Source of the DNA: Pseudomonadota bacterium
GTDB taxonomy: Bacteria; Desulfobacterota; Syntrophorhabdia; Syntrophorhabdales; Syntrophorhabdaceae
Assembly: GCA_026388315.1 (NCBI GenBank)
Contig: JAPLKA010000117.1
Coordinates: 1 to 43,501 of the forward strand
DNA: 43,501 bases
Reading direction: 5' to 3'
The notes under the pieces were generated by a model. That model saw only the letters and a program-made list of their open reading frames with translations. It did no database searches and had not been told where the DNA came from. The translations under genes were made by a program, and so were the position numbers. Of the stretch, positions 8,815-16,865 are shown piece after piece. Within the stretch, counting starts at the first letter, position 1. Every line of letters starts with the position of its first letter.

Positions 8815-9962
8815 GAAAAGGAATAATAGTTTTGGGTTCTACCGGTTCCATCGGGAAGGCAACACTGGAAGTAATCGAAAACCAGAACGATGCCTTCGAA
8901 GTGGTGGGCCTTGCCTGCAAGGGGAATGTGGAACTCCTGAACAAACAGATCGGGAAGTTTAAACCGAAATATGTCTGTGTATATGAGGGGCATATGAGGG
9001 GTAAAGTTCATTTTGATAAAACACGGCTCCTTGCTGGTGTTGAAGGTATAAAAGAGATGGTGCGCATGGATGGAGAAATTGTAGTCAATGCGCTGCCGGG
9101 AAGTGCCGGTCTTGAACCTACAATTGAGACATTAAAATTAAATAAGATACTTGCCCTTGCAAACAAAGAAAGCCTTGTTATGGCAGGAAGGATCGTGTCA
9201 AGGTTGCTGGATACGTATGAATCGAAGCTTTTCCCGGTAGACAGTGAGCACTCTGCGATTTTTCAGTTACTGAAAAATATCGGACCGGCTAAAATAAAAA
9301 ATATTACAATAACCGCCTCTGGCGGTCCCTTCAGAAAGCACATGAAGGAGGCGTTACACCTTGTGAAACCGGAGGAAGCCCTCGACCACCCAACATGGAA
9401 GATGGGGAGGAAGGTTACTCTGGATTCTGCAACAATGATGAACAAAGGCCTTGAGGTAATCGAGGCGCGATGGCTCTTTGACATAGAGCCTGAAAGGATA
9501 AAGGTGCTCATTCACCCTGAAAGCATAGTCCACGGGATGGTTGAGTTGGTAGATGGCGCCTTTTTTGTGTATATGGCTTCCCCTGATATGAAAATACCCA
9601 TCTCTTTTGCCATAAACCAGGGAATGGTACAGCCCCTGTCCTTTGCTCAATTAAAATTGGAAGAATTGCAGAAATTAAGTTTCTATTCTCCCGATACAAA
9701 TAAGTTCCCCGCTCTGAAACTCGCCTTCAATGCCCTCCATGCCGGAGATGGGGCACAGGTAGTATTAAACGCATCAAACGAGGTTGCTTCAGATGCCTTC
9801 ATAGAAGGGAAGATAAAGTTTACGGATATTCCTTTCTTTATCGAGAAGACGTTAGAGCGCCATGAAGGGTTTTCTGTTATTGAAGACATCGGGACTGTCT
9901 GGGAAATCCATGAATGGGCTAAAAGATATACAGAAGAAATGTTAAAGGAGTCATATGCCTAG
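8811..9962 (+). CDS. dxr: 1-deoxy-D-xylulose 5-phosphate reductoisomerase
   Basis: DXR catalyses the NADPH-dependent conversion of DXP to MEP, the committed step of the non-mevalonate isoprenoid pathway. The 383-residue length fits. Visible motifs are the NADPH site GSTGSIG (residues 9-15), ALANKESLVMAG, the metal site DSEHSAIFQ, TASGGPFR, and ATMMNKGLEVIEARWLFD. It sits between cdsA and rseP as in many bacteria. The start overlaps cdsA by 4 bp and the end overlaps rseP by 8 bp. Confidence 0.97.
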   Translation: MRKGIIVLGSTGSIGKATLEVIENQNDAFEVVGLACKGNVELLNKQIGKFKPKYVCVYEGHMRGKVHFDKTRLLAGVEGIKEMVRMDGEIVVNALPGSAGLEPTIETLKLNKILALANKESLVMAGRIVSRLLDTYESKLFPVDSEHSAIFQLLKNIGPAKIKNITITASGGPFRKHMKEALHLVKPEEALDHPTWKMGRKVTLDSATMMNKGLEVIEARWLFDIEPERIKVLIHPESIVHGMVELVDGAFFVYMASPDMKIPISFAINQGMVQPLSFAQLKLEELQKLSFYSPDTNKFPALKLAFNALHAGDGAQVVLNASNEVASDAFIEGKIKFTDIPFFIEKTLERHEGFSVIEDIGTVWEIHEWAKRYTEEMLKESYA

Positions 9963-11031
9963 TATTGTCATGAACGTAATTTACGGATTTATTGCTTTGA
10001 GCCTTCTCATCCTGGTTCATGAGTTTGGCCATTACCTTGTTGCACGGCTTGCGAATGTAAAGGTACTGGCCTTTTCCCTCGGATTCGGGAAAAAGCTTAT
10101 CAATTTCAAAAAAGGCGAGACCGAATACGCCATATCAGCTATTCCCCTCGGCGGATATGTAAAGCTGCTCGGCGAATCTCCTGACGATGAGGTCAAAGAG
10201 GAGGAAATCAACAGGTCGTATTCACATAAACCGCCTTTTGTAAGAATCATGATCGCCTTTGCAGGTCCTTTTTTCAATATCATCTTTGCCTTTTTCCTTT
10301 TCTATTGCGTGTTTCTCAGCGGGTACAACGTCCTGTCCACCAAGGTGGGAAGCGTTGAGAACGGATACCCTGCCTACGAGGCCGGCATCAGGGAAGGAGA
10401 CACTATAGCAAGTATTAACGGGCAGAACATCTCAGAGTGGGGAGAATTAATGGATGTCATGTCCAGGGCAAAAGAAAGGACTTTGAAGTTTACCGTCAAA
10501 AGAGGCGGGGATTTAATAGATTACCAGATAACCCCGAAAGAGATCGAAAGTAAAAATATCTTTGGAGAAACGATAAAAAGAAAGGTCATCGGTGTTACGG
10601 CATCGAATGAGTTTTTGACAAAAAAGGAGACATTGTCAGGCGCTTTCGGCAAAGCAGGTTTTCAGACCTACAACCTCACAAAAATAACTATTATGGGTAT
10701 TGTGAAGTTGGTAGAGGGAAGCATATCGCCGAAACAGGTCGGTGGCCCCCTTCTTATCCTTGAGGTTGCAGGGAAACAAGCAAGGGAAGGGACAAAAAAC
10801 CTTATATACTTTATTGCTATTATCAGTATTAACCTCGCTGTTATTAACCTCCTCCCCATACCGATCCTTGACGGGGGTCATATCATGTTTCATTTGATAG
10901 AGATTGTCATAAGGAGGAAGATTTCACAGAGATTCATTGATATTGCACAAAAAGCAGGCATGGGGATACTTATAGCAATCATGGTGCTTGCCTTTTTCAA
11001 TGACCTCATGCGTATATTCTATGGAAAATAG
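9955..11031 (+). CDS. rseP: RIP-type site-2 zinc metalloprotease RseP
   Basis: This is a 358-residue intramembrane protease. The zinc-site HEFGH (residues 22-26) lies in the first membrane helix. One PDZ domain follows (about residues 115-195), and LPIPILDGGH near the C-terminus supplies the third metal ligand. Homologues cleave anti-sigma factors and remnant signal peptides. Only one PDZ domain is evident, whereas E. coli RseP has two; this shorter form is common outside gamma-proteobacteria. It overlaps both dxr and tsaB. Confidence 0.95.
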   Translation: MPSIVMNVIYGFIALSLLILVHEFGHYLVARLANVKVLAFSLGFGKKLINFKKGETEYAISAIPLGGYVKLLGESPDDEVKEEEINRSYSHKPPFVRIMIAFAGPFFNIIFAFFLFYCVFLSGYNVLSTKVGSVENGYPAYEAGIREGDTIASINGQNISEWGELMDVMSRAKERTLKFTVKRGGDLIDYQITPKEIESKNIFGETIKRKVIGVTASNEFLTKKETLSGAFGKAGFQTYNLTKITIMGIVKLVEGSISPKQVGGPLLILEVAGKQAREGTKNLIYFIAIISINLAVINLLPIPILDGGHIMFHLIEIVIRRKISQRFIDIAQKAGMGILIAIMVLAFFNDLMRIFYGK

Positions 11032-11713
11032 GGTTATCCTCGGCATCGATAATTCCCTGGACTTCTTGAATATCGCCATCTCCGCTGGGGATAAACTCAT
11101 TGAGGAGAGAAACATCGGGAACAAGCGGGTACCTTCCGGTATTATTCCCGTGGAAGTGTCCCATCTGCTATCTGCTAACGGGTATACAATTGATGATGTT
11201 CATTACATGGTGGTCACGCTTGGCCCGGGCTCTTTTACGGGTATAAGGGTAGCCCTTGCATTCTGCAAAGGCATTTCTTCCGGTAAAAATATCCCGCTTA
11301 TCGGGATACCGACCCTCGATGTGCTCGCATCGCCCTTTGCATTCATGGAGGGACACTTCCTCTGTCCATTGATAGATGCGAAAAAGGGTGAGGTCTTCTA
11401 CTCGCTCTATTATGTGTCTCATGGTGAAATTGAAAGGCTTGAAGGGTACATGGCTGCAAAACCTGGAGATATCAAGGGAATCGTTAAAACCCCGTGCATA
11501 TGCTTCGGGACAGGCGTCCATCTCTGCGAAGCCTATCTGCCCCGCATGGATGGTGGGATAACGTTTATAAAAGACAGCTTTACGAGGGTTTCCGGTGAGG
11601 CCCTCATCAGAGAAGGCCTGAAAAGGTTATCACCAGACACGGGTGGCACCATAGTACCCATCTACGGAAGAAAATCCGAAGCAGAAATCAAATTCAATGT
11701 CACGCTGACCTGA
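11021..11713 (+). CDS. tsaB: tRNA t6A biosynthesis protein TsaB
   Basis: TsaB (YeaZ) is the ASKHA-fold scaffold that pairs with TsaD and TsaE to attach threonylcarbamoyl to A37 of tRNA. The 230-residue protein shows ILGIDNSLDFLNIAI at the N-terminus, the signature TLGPGSFTGIRVALAFCKG, and the C-terminal PIYGRKSEAE. The ATG at 11021 overlaps the rseP 3' end by 11 bp and is the last member of the core operon. Confidence 0.9.
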   Translation: MENRVILGIDNSLDFLNIAISAGDKLIEERNIGNKRVPSGIIPVEVSHLLSANGYTIDDVHYMVVTLGPGSFTGIRVALAFCKGISSGKNIPLIGIPTLDVLASPFAFMEGHFLCPLIDAKKGEVFYSLYYVSHGEIERLEGYMAAKPGDIKGIVKTPCICFGTGVHLCEAYLPRMDGGITFIKDSFTRVSGEALIREGLKRLSPDTGGTIVPIYGRKSEAEIKFNVTLT

Positions 11714-11728
11714 ATTACCCTGAAAAGG

Positions 11729-11758
11729 TTTAAAAAGATGCCTGTTTTAGTGTATAAT
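11729..11758 (+). promoter_or_regulatory. Candidate promoter upstream of the DUF39 gene
   Basis: TTTAAA (11729-11734), 18 bp, then a perfect TATAAT (11753-11758), preceded by TG. It sits in the only clear gap after tsaB, 22 bp before the TTG start. Confidence 0.45.
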
Positions 11759-11780
11759 TTATAGGCGAAAGGAGGTTGCA

Positions 11781-12989
11781 TTGAAGACAATTGATGAGAT
11801 AAACGAAAAGATAAAAAACGGCAAGGCTGTCGTTGTGACTGCCGAAGAGATGGTAGAGATAACAAAAGATAAGGGTACAAAGAAAGCCGCCGGGTATGTG
11901 GATGTTGTAACAACAGGGACCTTTGGCCCTATGTGCAGCAGTGGTATGTTTATGAATGTGGGTCACTCTAAGCCAAGAATAAAGATCGGCGGGGGCAAAT
12001 GCCTTCTCAACGATGTGCCGGCATATACCGGAGTTGCCGCTGTAGACATATACTTGGGGGCTACAGCAATTCCGGACGATGATCCAAGGAATATGGTGTA
12101 TCCGGGGACCTTTAAATACGGTGGCGCCCATGTGATAGAGGAATTTGTGAATGGAAAAGACATACGGCTTGTAGCAACAGCCTACGGTACCGACTGTTAT
12201 CCGAGGAAGCATATAGAGACCTATATCAATAAGGATACGGTAAATGAGGCATACCTTTACAATCCAAGAAATGCCTACCAGAACTACAATGTGGCAGTGA
12301 ATCTTTCAAAAAAGATTATTTACACCTATATGGGGATAGTCAAACCACACATGCTCAGTGCAAATTACTGCAGCGCAGGTCAGCTTTCCCCCCTCCTGAA
12401 AGACCCGAAATACAGAACTATCGGTATCGGTACGAGGATATTCCTCGGAGGCGGTGTAGGGTATGTGGCATGGAACGGAACACAACATAACCCTGATGCG
12501 CTCCGGAGCCCGGATGGTCTCCCCAGGGCTGGCGCTGGCACAATTGCCGTTATAGGGGATGCCAAGAAGATGAGTGGTGATTATCTCAAGGGGGCAAGCT
12601 TTGTCGGTTATGGCGTAACAATGTTTGTGGGTCTCGGCATACCCATACCTGTTCTCGATGAAGAAATGGCCTACTTTACATCAAGGAGCGATGAAGATTT
12701 CTGGGCGCAGGTCGTTGATTACGGAAACGATTACCCGAACAGGGTGCCAAAAAGTATTTGCGAAGTTAATTATGCCCAGCTGAAATCGGGCAAGGTCACA
12801 ATAAACGGCACAGAAGTTCCCACTTACCCCATATCGAGTTACTCGAAGGCACGGGAGATTGCAACTATCCTCAAAGACTGGATACATTCCGGGGCATTTC
12901 TCCTTACAAACCCCGTAACACCACTCCCCGGTGTGGATTCAGGAATCAGGCTGAATACACTGGAGGAGAATGTGCCGGGAGTTGTCTGA
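11781..12989 (+). CDS. DUF39 homocysteine-biosynthesis-type protein
   Basis: This 402-residue protein belongs to the DUF39 (HcyS-like) family. In methanogens, members convert aspartate semialdehyde plus sulfide-equivalents to homocysteine together with a ferredoxin-CBS partner. Family-type segments are KTIDEINEKIKNGKAVVVTAEEM at the N-terminus, TTGTFGPMCSSGMFMN, GGKCLLNDVPAYTGVAAVDIYLGA, and GIGTRIFLGGGVGYVAWNGTQHNP. There is no CBS domain at the C-terminus. The TTG start follows GGAGG (11771-11775). The gene precedes a PP-loop sulfur-transfer-like protein, which fits a sulfur-assimilation role. Function in this organism is inferred. Confidence 0.82.
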   Translation: MKTIDEINEKIKNGKAVVVTAEEMVEITKDKGTKKAAGYVDVVTTGTFGPMCSSGMFMNVGHSKPRIKIGGGKCLLNDVPAYTGVAAVDIYLGATAIPDDDPRNMVYPGTFKYGGAHVIEEFVNGKDIRLVATAYGTDCYPRKHIETYINKDTVNEAYLYNPRNAYQNYNVAVNLSKKIIYTYMGIVKPHMLSANYCSAGQLSPLLKDPKYRTIGIGTRIFLGGGVGYVAWNGTQHNPDALRSPDGLPRAGAGTIAVIGDAKKMSGDYLKGASFVGYGVTMFVGLGIPIPVLDEEMAYFTSRSDEDFWAQVVDYGNDYPNRVPKSICEVNYAQLKSGKVTINGTEVPTYPISSYSKAREIATILKDWIHSGAFLLTNPVTPLPGVDSGIRLNTLEENVPGVV

Positions 12990-13116
12990 GGAAGAACCGA
13001 ATCGGAGAAACGGGGAAGCGGAATATCGGGGAAGTAAAGATTCTAAATCCATTTTCGCCGATTCGCCGGCTCATTAACATAAGTCGCACAGAACATTTGA
13101 GTGTAAAAAAAGAGGT
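12990..13116. repeat. Intergenic word repeats
   Basis: The gap contains near-repeated CGGGGAAG/CGGAGAAAC words (about 12999-13040) and CGCCGATTCGCCGG (about 13059-13072). No promoter or terminator is clear. Confidence 0.3.
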
Positions 13117-13119
13117 ATG

Positions 13120-14106
13120 ATGAACAAAAAAGCTATTTCACTGCTTTCCGGCGGTCTCGACAGTACCCTTGCAACAAAGCTCATTATTGACCAGGGAATA
13201 GAGGTTGTTGCGCTTCATTTTACCTCTCCCTTCAGCAGCAAAAGGGAAAAAGAGGGGGGGTTGCAGGCAGAGAGAACAGCTCAGGAACTGGGGATCAGGC
13301 TGATCCTCATGTATAAAGGGCCGGAATATCTCGATGTTGTAAAAGCGCCGGAACATGGTTACGGTAAAAATATGAATCCCTGTATCGATTGCAGGATATT
13401 CATGCTCAAAAAAACTAAAGAGGTCATGGCCAGCGAAGGTGCAAGCTTTGTTATTACAGGGGAAGTCCTCGGTCAGAGGCCCATGTCACAGCGGAGGGAT
13501 ACGATTAATATCATAGAGAAGAAAAGCGGGCTCACAGGTCTCATAGTAAGACCTCTTTCTGCCATGCATTTCTCGCCTTCCATCCCCGAGACGGAAAACA
13601 CCATAGACAGGTCAAAACTTCTGGATATTGTCGGCAGATCAAGGGAGATGCAATACCGGCTTGTAGAGCGGTTTAATTTGAAAGAATACGGATGCCCCGG
13701 CGGCGGTTGTCTGCTTACAGACCCTATTTTTTCTCATAAGTTACGGGACCTTTTCTTGCATGATAAAGTATTTACCATGCAAGACATTGAGCTTCTCAGC
13801 GTTGGCAGACATTTCAGGTTGGGGGCAGAGACTAAACTGATAATCGGAAGGGATAAAAATGAGAATGAAAAACTGGAATCTCAGCGGCAATCACCATATG
13901 TGCTATGTTACCCTGTAGGCTTCAAAGGGCCTTTCGGTCTTCTAAAAGGAATACTTAATGATGAAACTATTGGCATCGCAGCCAATATAATCGGACATTA
14001 TGGAAAAAACGAATCCCCCACGATAGCTATTGAGCTGCACAATGGACAGATAGAGAAACGGATTGCAAACAAAACTGATATGAATGTAACTGATTTGAAA
14101 ATTTGA
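13120..14106 (+). CDS. PP-loop ATPase, tRNA thiolation-like
   Basis: This 328-residue protein is related to MnmA/ThiI. The PP-loop SGGLDSTLATKLI is near residue 10. NPCIDCRIFM (about residues 86-95) supplies a CxxC, and VITGEVLGQRPMSQRRDT is the PP-loop domain's second substrate region. CPGGGCLLTDP (about residues 193-203) adds two more cysteines. The C-terminal part (LGAETKLIIGRDKNENEKL) looks like the small RNA-binding domain often annotated in this family. In many anaerobes these proteins are labelled tRNA 2-thiouridine or 4-thiouridine synthases without proof. Two ATGs are adjacent, and I chose the second, which has better spacing to AGAGGT. Confidence 0.75.
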   Translation: MNKKAISLLSGGLDSTLATKLIIDQGIEVVALHFTSPFSSKREKEGGLQAERTAQELGIRLILMYKGPEYLDVVKAPEHGYGKNMNPCIDCRIFMLKKTKEVMASEGASFVITGEVLGQRPMSQRRDTINIIEKKSGLTGLIVRPLSAMHFSPSIPETENTIDRSKLLDIVGRSREMQYRLVERFNLKEYGCPGGGCLLTDPIFSHKLRDLFLHDKVFTMQDIELLSVGRHFRLGAETKLIIGRDKNENEKLESQRQSPYVLCYPVGFKGPFGLLKGILNDETIGIAANIIGHYGKNESPTIAIELHNGQIEKRIANKTDMNVTDLKI

Positions 14107-14181
14107 TTTCTGCCCCTGTCTTGTATTGCTGTTTCAAGTTTCGAGTTTCAAGATCCAAGATTCGCATTTTCAGGAGGCCTT

Positions 14182-14838
14182 ATGAGATTATTGGATGATC
14201 TTTATGTATATCCATGGACATCTTTTCAGGAAAATAATTGCAATACGATTTTTATTGACGGTGAAATCCCGATAATCGTTGATCCCGGGCATGTGCACCT
14301 CTTTAACCATGTCGTTGAGGGGATGGCGAGGGATGGTAAACCGATTGATAGTGTAAAATGCCTTTTGTGCACCCACGGCCACCCTGACCATATCGAGGCT
14401 GTAGACAGATTTAACAGCGGTGTTTTGAAAGGCATCAGCAGGGTTGAATATGAGTATTTGAACAATGGCGGCAAGGAGCTCTTCATCGCTACCGGCTGTC
14501 AGGTAACAAGAATGCCCTTTAAGATTTTTCTCAAGCCGGGCAATATAAAGCTGGGCGACAAGACATTCAGGGTTATCCCTACCCCCGGGCACTCACCGGG
14601 TTCGGTCTGTCTTTACTGGGAAGAGGAGAAGGTTCTTATTTCGGGAGACACGATCTTTTATATGGGGGTTGGAAGGACCGACCTGCCGGGCGGGGACATT
14701 GAAGAACTATCCCGGAGCATTAAGGAGCTTTCAAAACTCTCTGTTGAATACCTCATTCCCGGACATGGTGAAATCGTAAGAGGAGAAAAGGCTATTCATA
14801 AAAATTTCAGTGTAATTCTCGGCGAATTTTTTGAGTAA
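14182..14838 (+). CDS. MBL-fold metallo-hydrolase
   Basis: This 218-residue protein has the metallo-beta-lactamase fold of the glyoxalase II/persulfide dioxygenase-like branch. It carries THGHPDH (H65, H67, D69, H70), TPGHSPGSVCLYW, LISGDTIF and LIPGHGE, which supply the two-metal site. The ATG follows AGGAGG. The substrate is unknown. It lies after two sulfur-transfer-type genes, so a thioester or persulfide substrate is possible but not shown. Confidence 0.8.
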   Translation: MRLLDDLYVYPWTSFQENNCNTIFIDGEIPIIVDPGHVHLFNHVVEGMARDGKPIDSVKCLLCTHGHPDHIEAVDRFNSGVLKGISRVEYEYLNNGGKELFIATGCQVTRMPFKIFLKPGNIKLGDKTFRVIPTPGHSPGSVCLYWEEEKVLISGDTIFYMGVGRTDLPGGDIEELSRSIKELSKLSVEYLIPGHGEIVRGEKAIHKNFSVILGEFFE

Positions 14839-14986
14839 TGTCAGCATGATATGCGTTGTTGACTTTCTGGCAAACCATGCATATAATGATTTTGAAATAA
14901 ATATTGGATGATATAACATTTTTTTGCGAAAAATATAAAGAGCGTATAGATATCAATAAAAAACCTTGTCCGCATCCAAACGATTA

Positions 14987-15015
14987 TTGTCAATATAGAA
15001 CACGGTGTGTTATAC
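14987..15015 (+). promoter_or_regulatory. Candidate promoter of the zinc-ribbon gene
   Basis: TTGTCA (14987-14992), 17 bp, then TTATAC (15010-15015). A small dyad, GTGTG-TTATA-CACAC, overlaps the -10 region and could be an operator. Confidence 0.4.
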
Positions 15016-15066
15016 ACACTCTTTGTAAGGAAAACCCTGACTGCGCTGAAAAGAGGAGGAAAAAAG

Positions 15067-15243
15067 GTGAGATTACCTGACGAATATATATGCAATATGT
15101 GTGGGTTTATGTTCCTTTCCGGAGAGAAGTTGAATATTTTCTGCCCTGAATGCGGGAGCAGCATGGTTGCCAAAGAGGTTAGCTACGAAGAATTTCTCGA
15201 CGAGGACGCTTACAACTTCAACTTCAAGCAGATGATCTTTTAA
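15067..15243 (+). CDS. Small zinc-ribbon/rubredoxin-like protein
   Basis: This 58-residue protein has two CxxC knuckles: YICNMCGFMF and FCPECGSSM. This fits a zinc ribbon or a rubredoxin-like metal site, followed by an acidic/aromatic tail (EEFLDEDAYNFNFKQMIF). A longer frame opens at 15007, but the GTG at 15067 is preceded by GAGGAGGA at 6 bp and starts right before the first knuckle. Partners are unknown. Confidence 0.65.
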   Translation: MRLPDEYICNMCGFMFLSGEKLNIFCPECGSSMVAKEVSYEEFLDEDAYNFNFKQMIF

Positions 15244-15386
15244 AAAATCATGACAGTCTATGGCTCGGGCATCCTATCCGGTTCGCATAAAAGTTCCGGT
15301 GCACGGATGTTTTGCCGCATTTTGCACATTTGAATGCCTTCGTGTCTTTCGGAAGGAAAGACTAAGCCCTTCAGGGAGGTATTGAA

Positions 15387-15785
15387 GTGTTACTGACATA
15401 TGTTCATGCATCTTTCATGGCAGCCGGTTTTATCTTCATGGCAGCCGGTTTTATTACAGCAAGATTTCTGAAGAAAAAAATATGGTGGCTAAAATTACAC
15501 AGGATTCTTGGCATTTCAGGTGCATGCTGTGTGTTGGCAGGTGTTTGTTTTGAATCCATCCACCTTTCCCTTATCAGTGCCGGGCATTTTAACGTGGCCC
15601 ATGCCTACTTCGGTATTCTCGTTGTTGTGCTGTCTCTGATTACGCCTGCGATGGGGTTAGTGCAGATAAAAATATACGGGATAGCATCAAAAATAAGGCC
15701 TCTCCATCGCTGGTCAGGAAGAGTCATTATACTATTGATGGGTATCAATATCGTTTCAGGTCTCTATACAGCAGGAATCATATAA
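15387..15785 (+). CDS. Four-helix membrane protein, cytochrome b561-like
   Basis: This 132-residue integral membrane protein has four hydrophobic helices. Histidines sit at or near helix ends in HASF, LHRILG, HLSL, HFNVAHAYFG and RPLHRWSGR. This resembles the eukaryote-type cytochrome b561/DOMON-associated core that binds two hemes, but heme binding is inferred. The GTG start follows AGGGAGGT by 6 bp. The first helix contains an exact tandem duplication (FMAAGFI twice). Confidence 0.6.
   Translation: MLLTYVHASFMAAGFIFMAAGFITARFLKKKIWWLKLHRILGISGACCVLAGVCFESIHLSLISAGHFNVAHAYFGILVVVLSLITPAMGLVQIKIYGIASKIRPLHRWSGRVIILLMGINIVSGLYTAGII
15414..15455 (+). repeat. 21-bp tandem duplication in a membrane helix
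   Basis: Two consecutive 21-bp units starting TTCATGGCAGCCGG (15414-15434 and 15435-15455) differ only at the last base. They encode FMAAGFI twice, which lengthens the first transmembrane segment by seven residues in frame. Confidence 0.85.
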
Positions 15786-15827
15786 AGGCCCGGTCTTATA
15801 CGAAAGATATTCGATTGAAAGGGCATT

Positions 15828-16589
15828 GTGCTTGAAATAACATTACTTTGTGGATTTTCGTTCCTTGCCGGATTGATTGATTCTGTGGCGGGGGGAGGCG
15901 GCCTTATCCAGCTTCCCGCCCTCTTTATTATTCTTCCCAATCTCCCTGTGGCGCTCCTTCTGGGAACAAACAAACTCTCCTCGATTGCCGGCACATCAAT
16001 TGCCTCCCTCCAGTATGCAATGCATGTGGATATAAGCTGGAAGGCAACACTCCCGGCCACAATTGCAGCGCTCATATTTTCATTTCTGGGGGCAAGAACC
16101 GTAAGCATGTTAAACCCGGGTACTATGCGGCCGGTCATCCTTTTTCTGCTCGTTGCAATTGCAGCCTATACTTTTATCAGAAAAGACTTTGGCACGGTGC
16201 ATATACCAAAACTGGGTCATAGAGGACAATTTTTATTCAGCATTATTACCGGTACGGTAATCGGTTTTTACGACGGGTTTTTTGGTCCAGGGACAGGTAG
16301 TTTTCTTATCTTTGTCTTTATAAGCATCTTTGGATTTAATTTTCTCTCTGCATCTGCATCCTCAAAGGTCATAAATTTTGCAACAAATCTCTCTGCCGTG
16401 CTCTATTTTGCGTTTACTGACAATATCCTCTATAAAATTGCCTTACCCATGGCAGTATGCAACATACTCGGGTCCCTTGTGGGGACGAGACTTGCAATCT
16501 TAAAGGGCAGCCGTTTTGTAAGGGTATTTTTTCTTATCGTGGTTTCAGGGCTGATTATAAAATTAGCATACGATACTTTCAGGTATTAA
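15828..16589 (+). CDS. TauE/SafE-family permease (probable sulfite/anion exporter)
   Basis: This 253-residue polytopic membrane protein has about eight helices. The family motifs are FLAGLIDSVAGGGGLIQLPAL near the N-terminus, LLGTNKLSSIAGTSIASLQY, and the second half-repeat GFYDGFFGPGTGSFLIF. Family members move sulfite, sulfoacetate or related anions. Nearby sulfur-type genes fit but do not prove the substrate. The GTG start has a weak AAAGGG site. Confidence 0.85.
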   Translation: MLEITLLCGFSFLAGLIDSVAGGGGLIQLPALFIILPNLPVALLLGTNKLSSIAGTSIASLQYAMHVDISWKATLPATIAALIFSFLGARTVSMLNPGTMRPVILFLLVAIAAYTFIRKDFGTVHIPKLGHRGQFLFSIITGTVIGFYDGFFGPGTGSFLIFVFISIFGFNFLSASASSKVINFATNLSAVLYFAFTDNILYKIALPMAVCNILGSLVGTRLAILKGSRFVRVFFLIVVSGLIIKLAYDTFRY

Positions 16590-16604
16590 ATAGAAACAGT
16601 TTCT

Positions 16605-16775
16605 ATGACTCTGGAAATCTCTGGAAAGACAGCAAAGACGCTGTACAACGGGTTTTCACTTTTAAAAAATTCTCCTGAAATTCAGGCAGTGATCCGGGCA
16701 GGAAATCTCCCTGTTTCTCAGGGGTATCTCTTTGCAGCGAACCTCGAATGCCCCGATCTTAGAAACAGTTTATAG
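16605..16775 (+). pseudogene. ParB HTH fragment, short open frame
   Basis: A 56-codon open frame encodes ISGKTAKTLYNGFSLL, then KNSPEIQAVIRAG, then VSQGYLFAANLECPD. It closely matches residues around the HTH of the ParB at 437-1387. It lacks the N-domain and C-domain. It starts within a TAGAAAC-A-GTTTCTA palindrome (16591-16605) and ends in a near-copy of that sequence (TAGAAACAGTTTATAG, 16760-16775), so the fragment is bracketed by direct repeats. It could be a relic or a mini-protein; no ribosome-binding site is evident. Confidence 0.65.
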
Positions 16776-16865
16776 TTGATAGCAAATGAAAAACCTTCAT
16801 TTAACACGGATAACATTGGATAAAGGCAAGCTGAAGGGGGGGGTAAACCTGGCACAAAGCACGAT

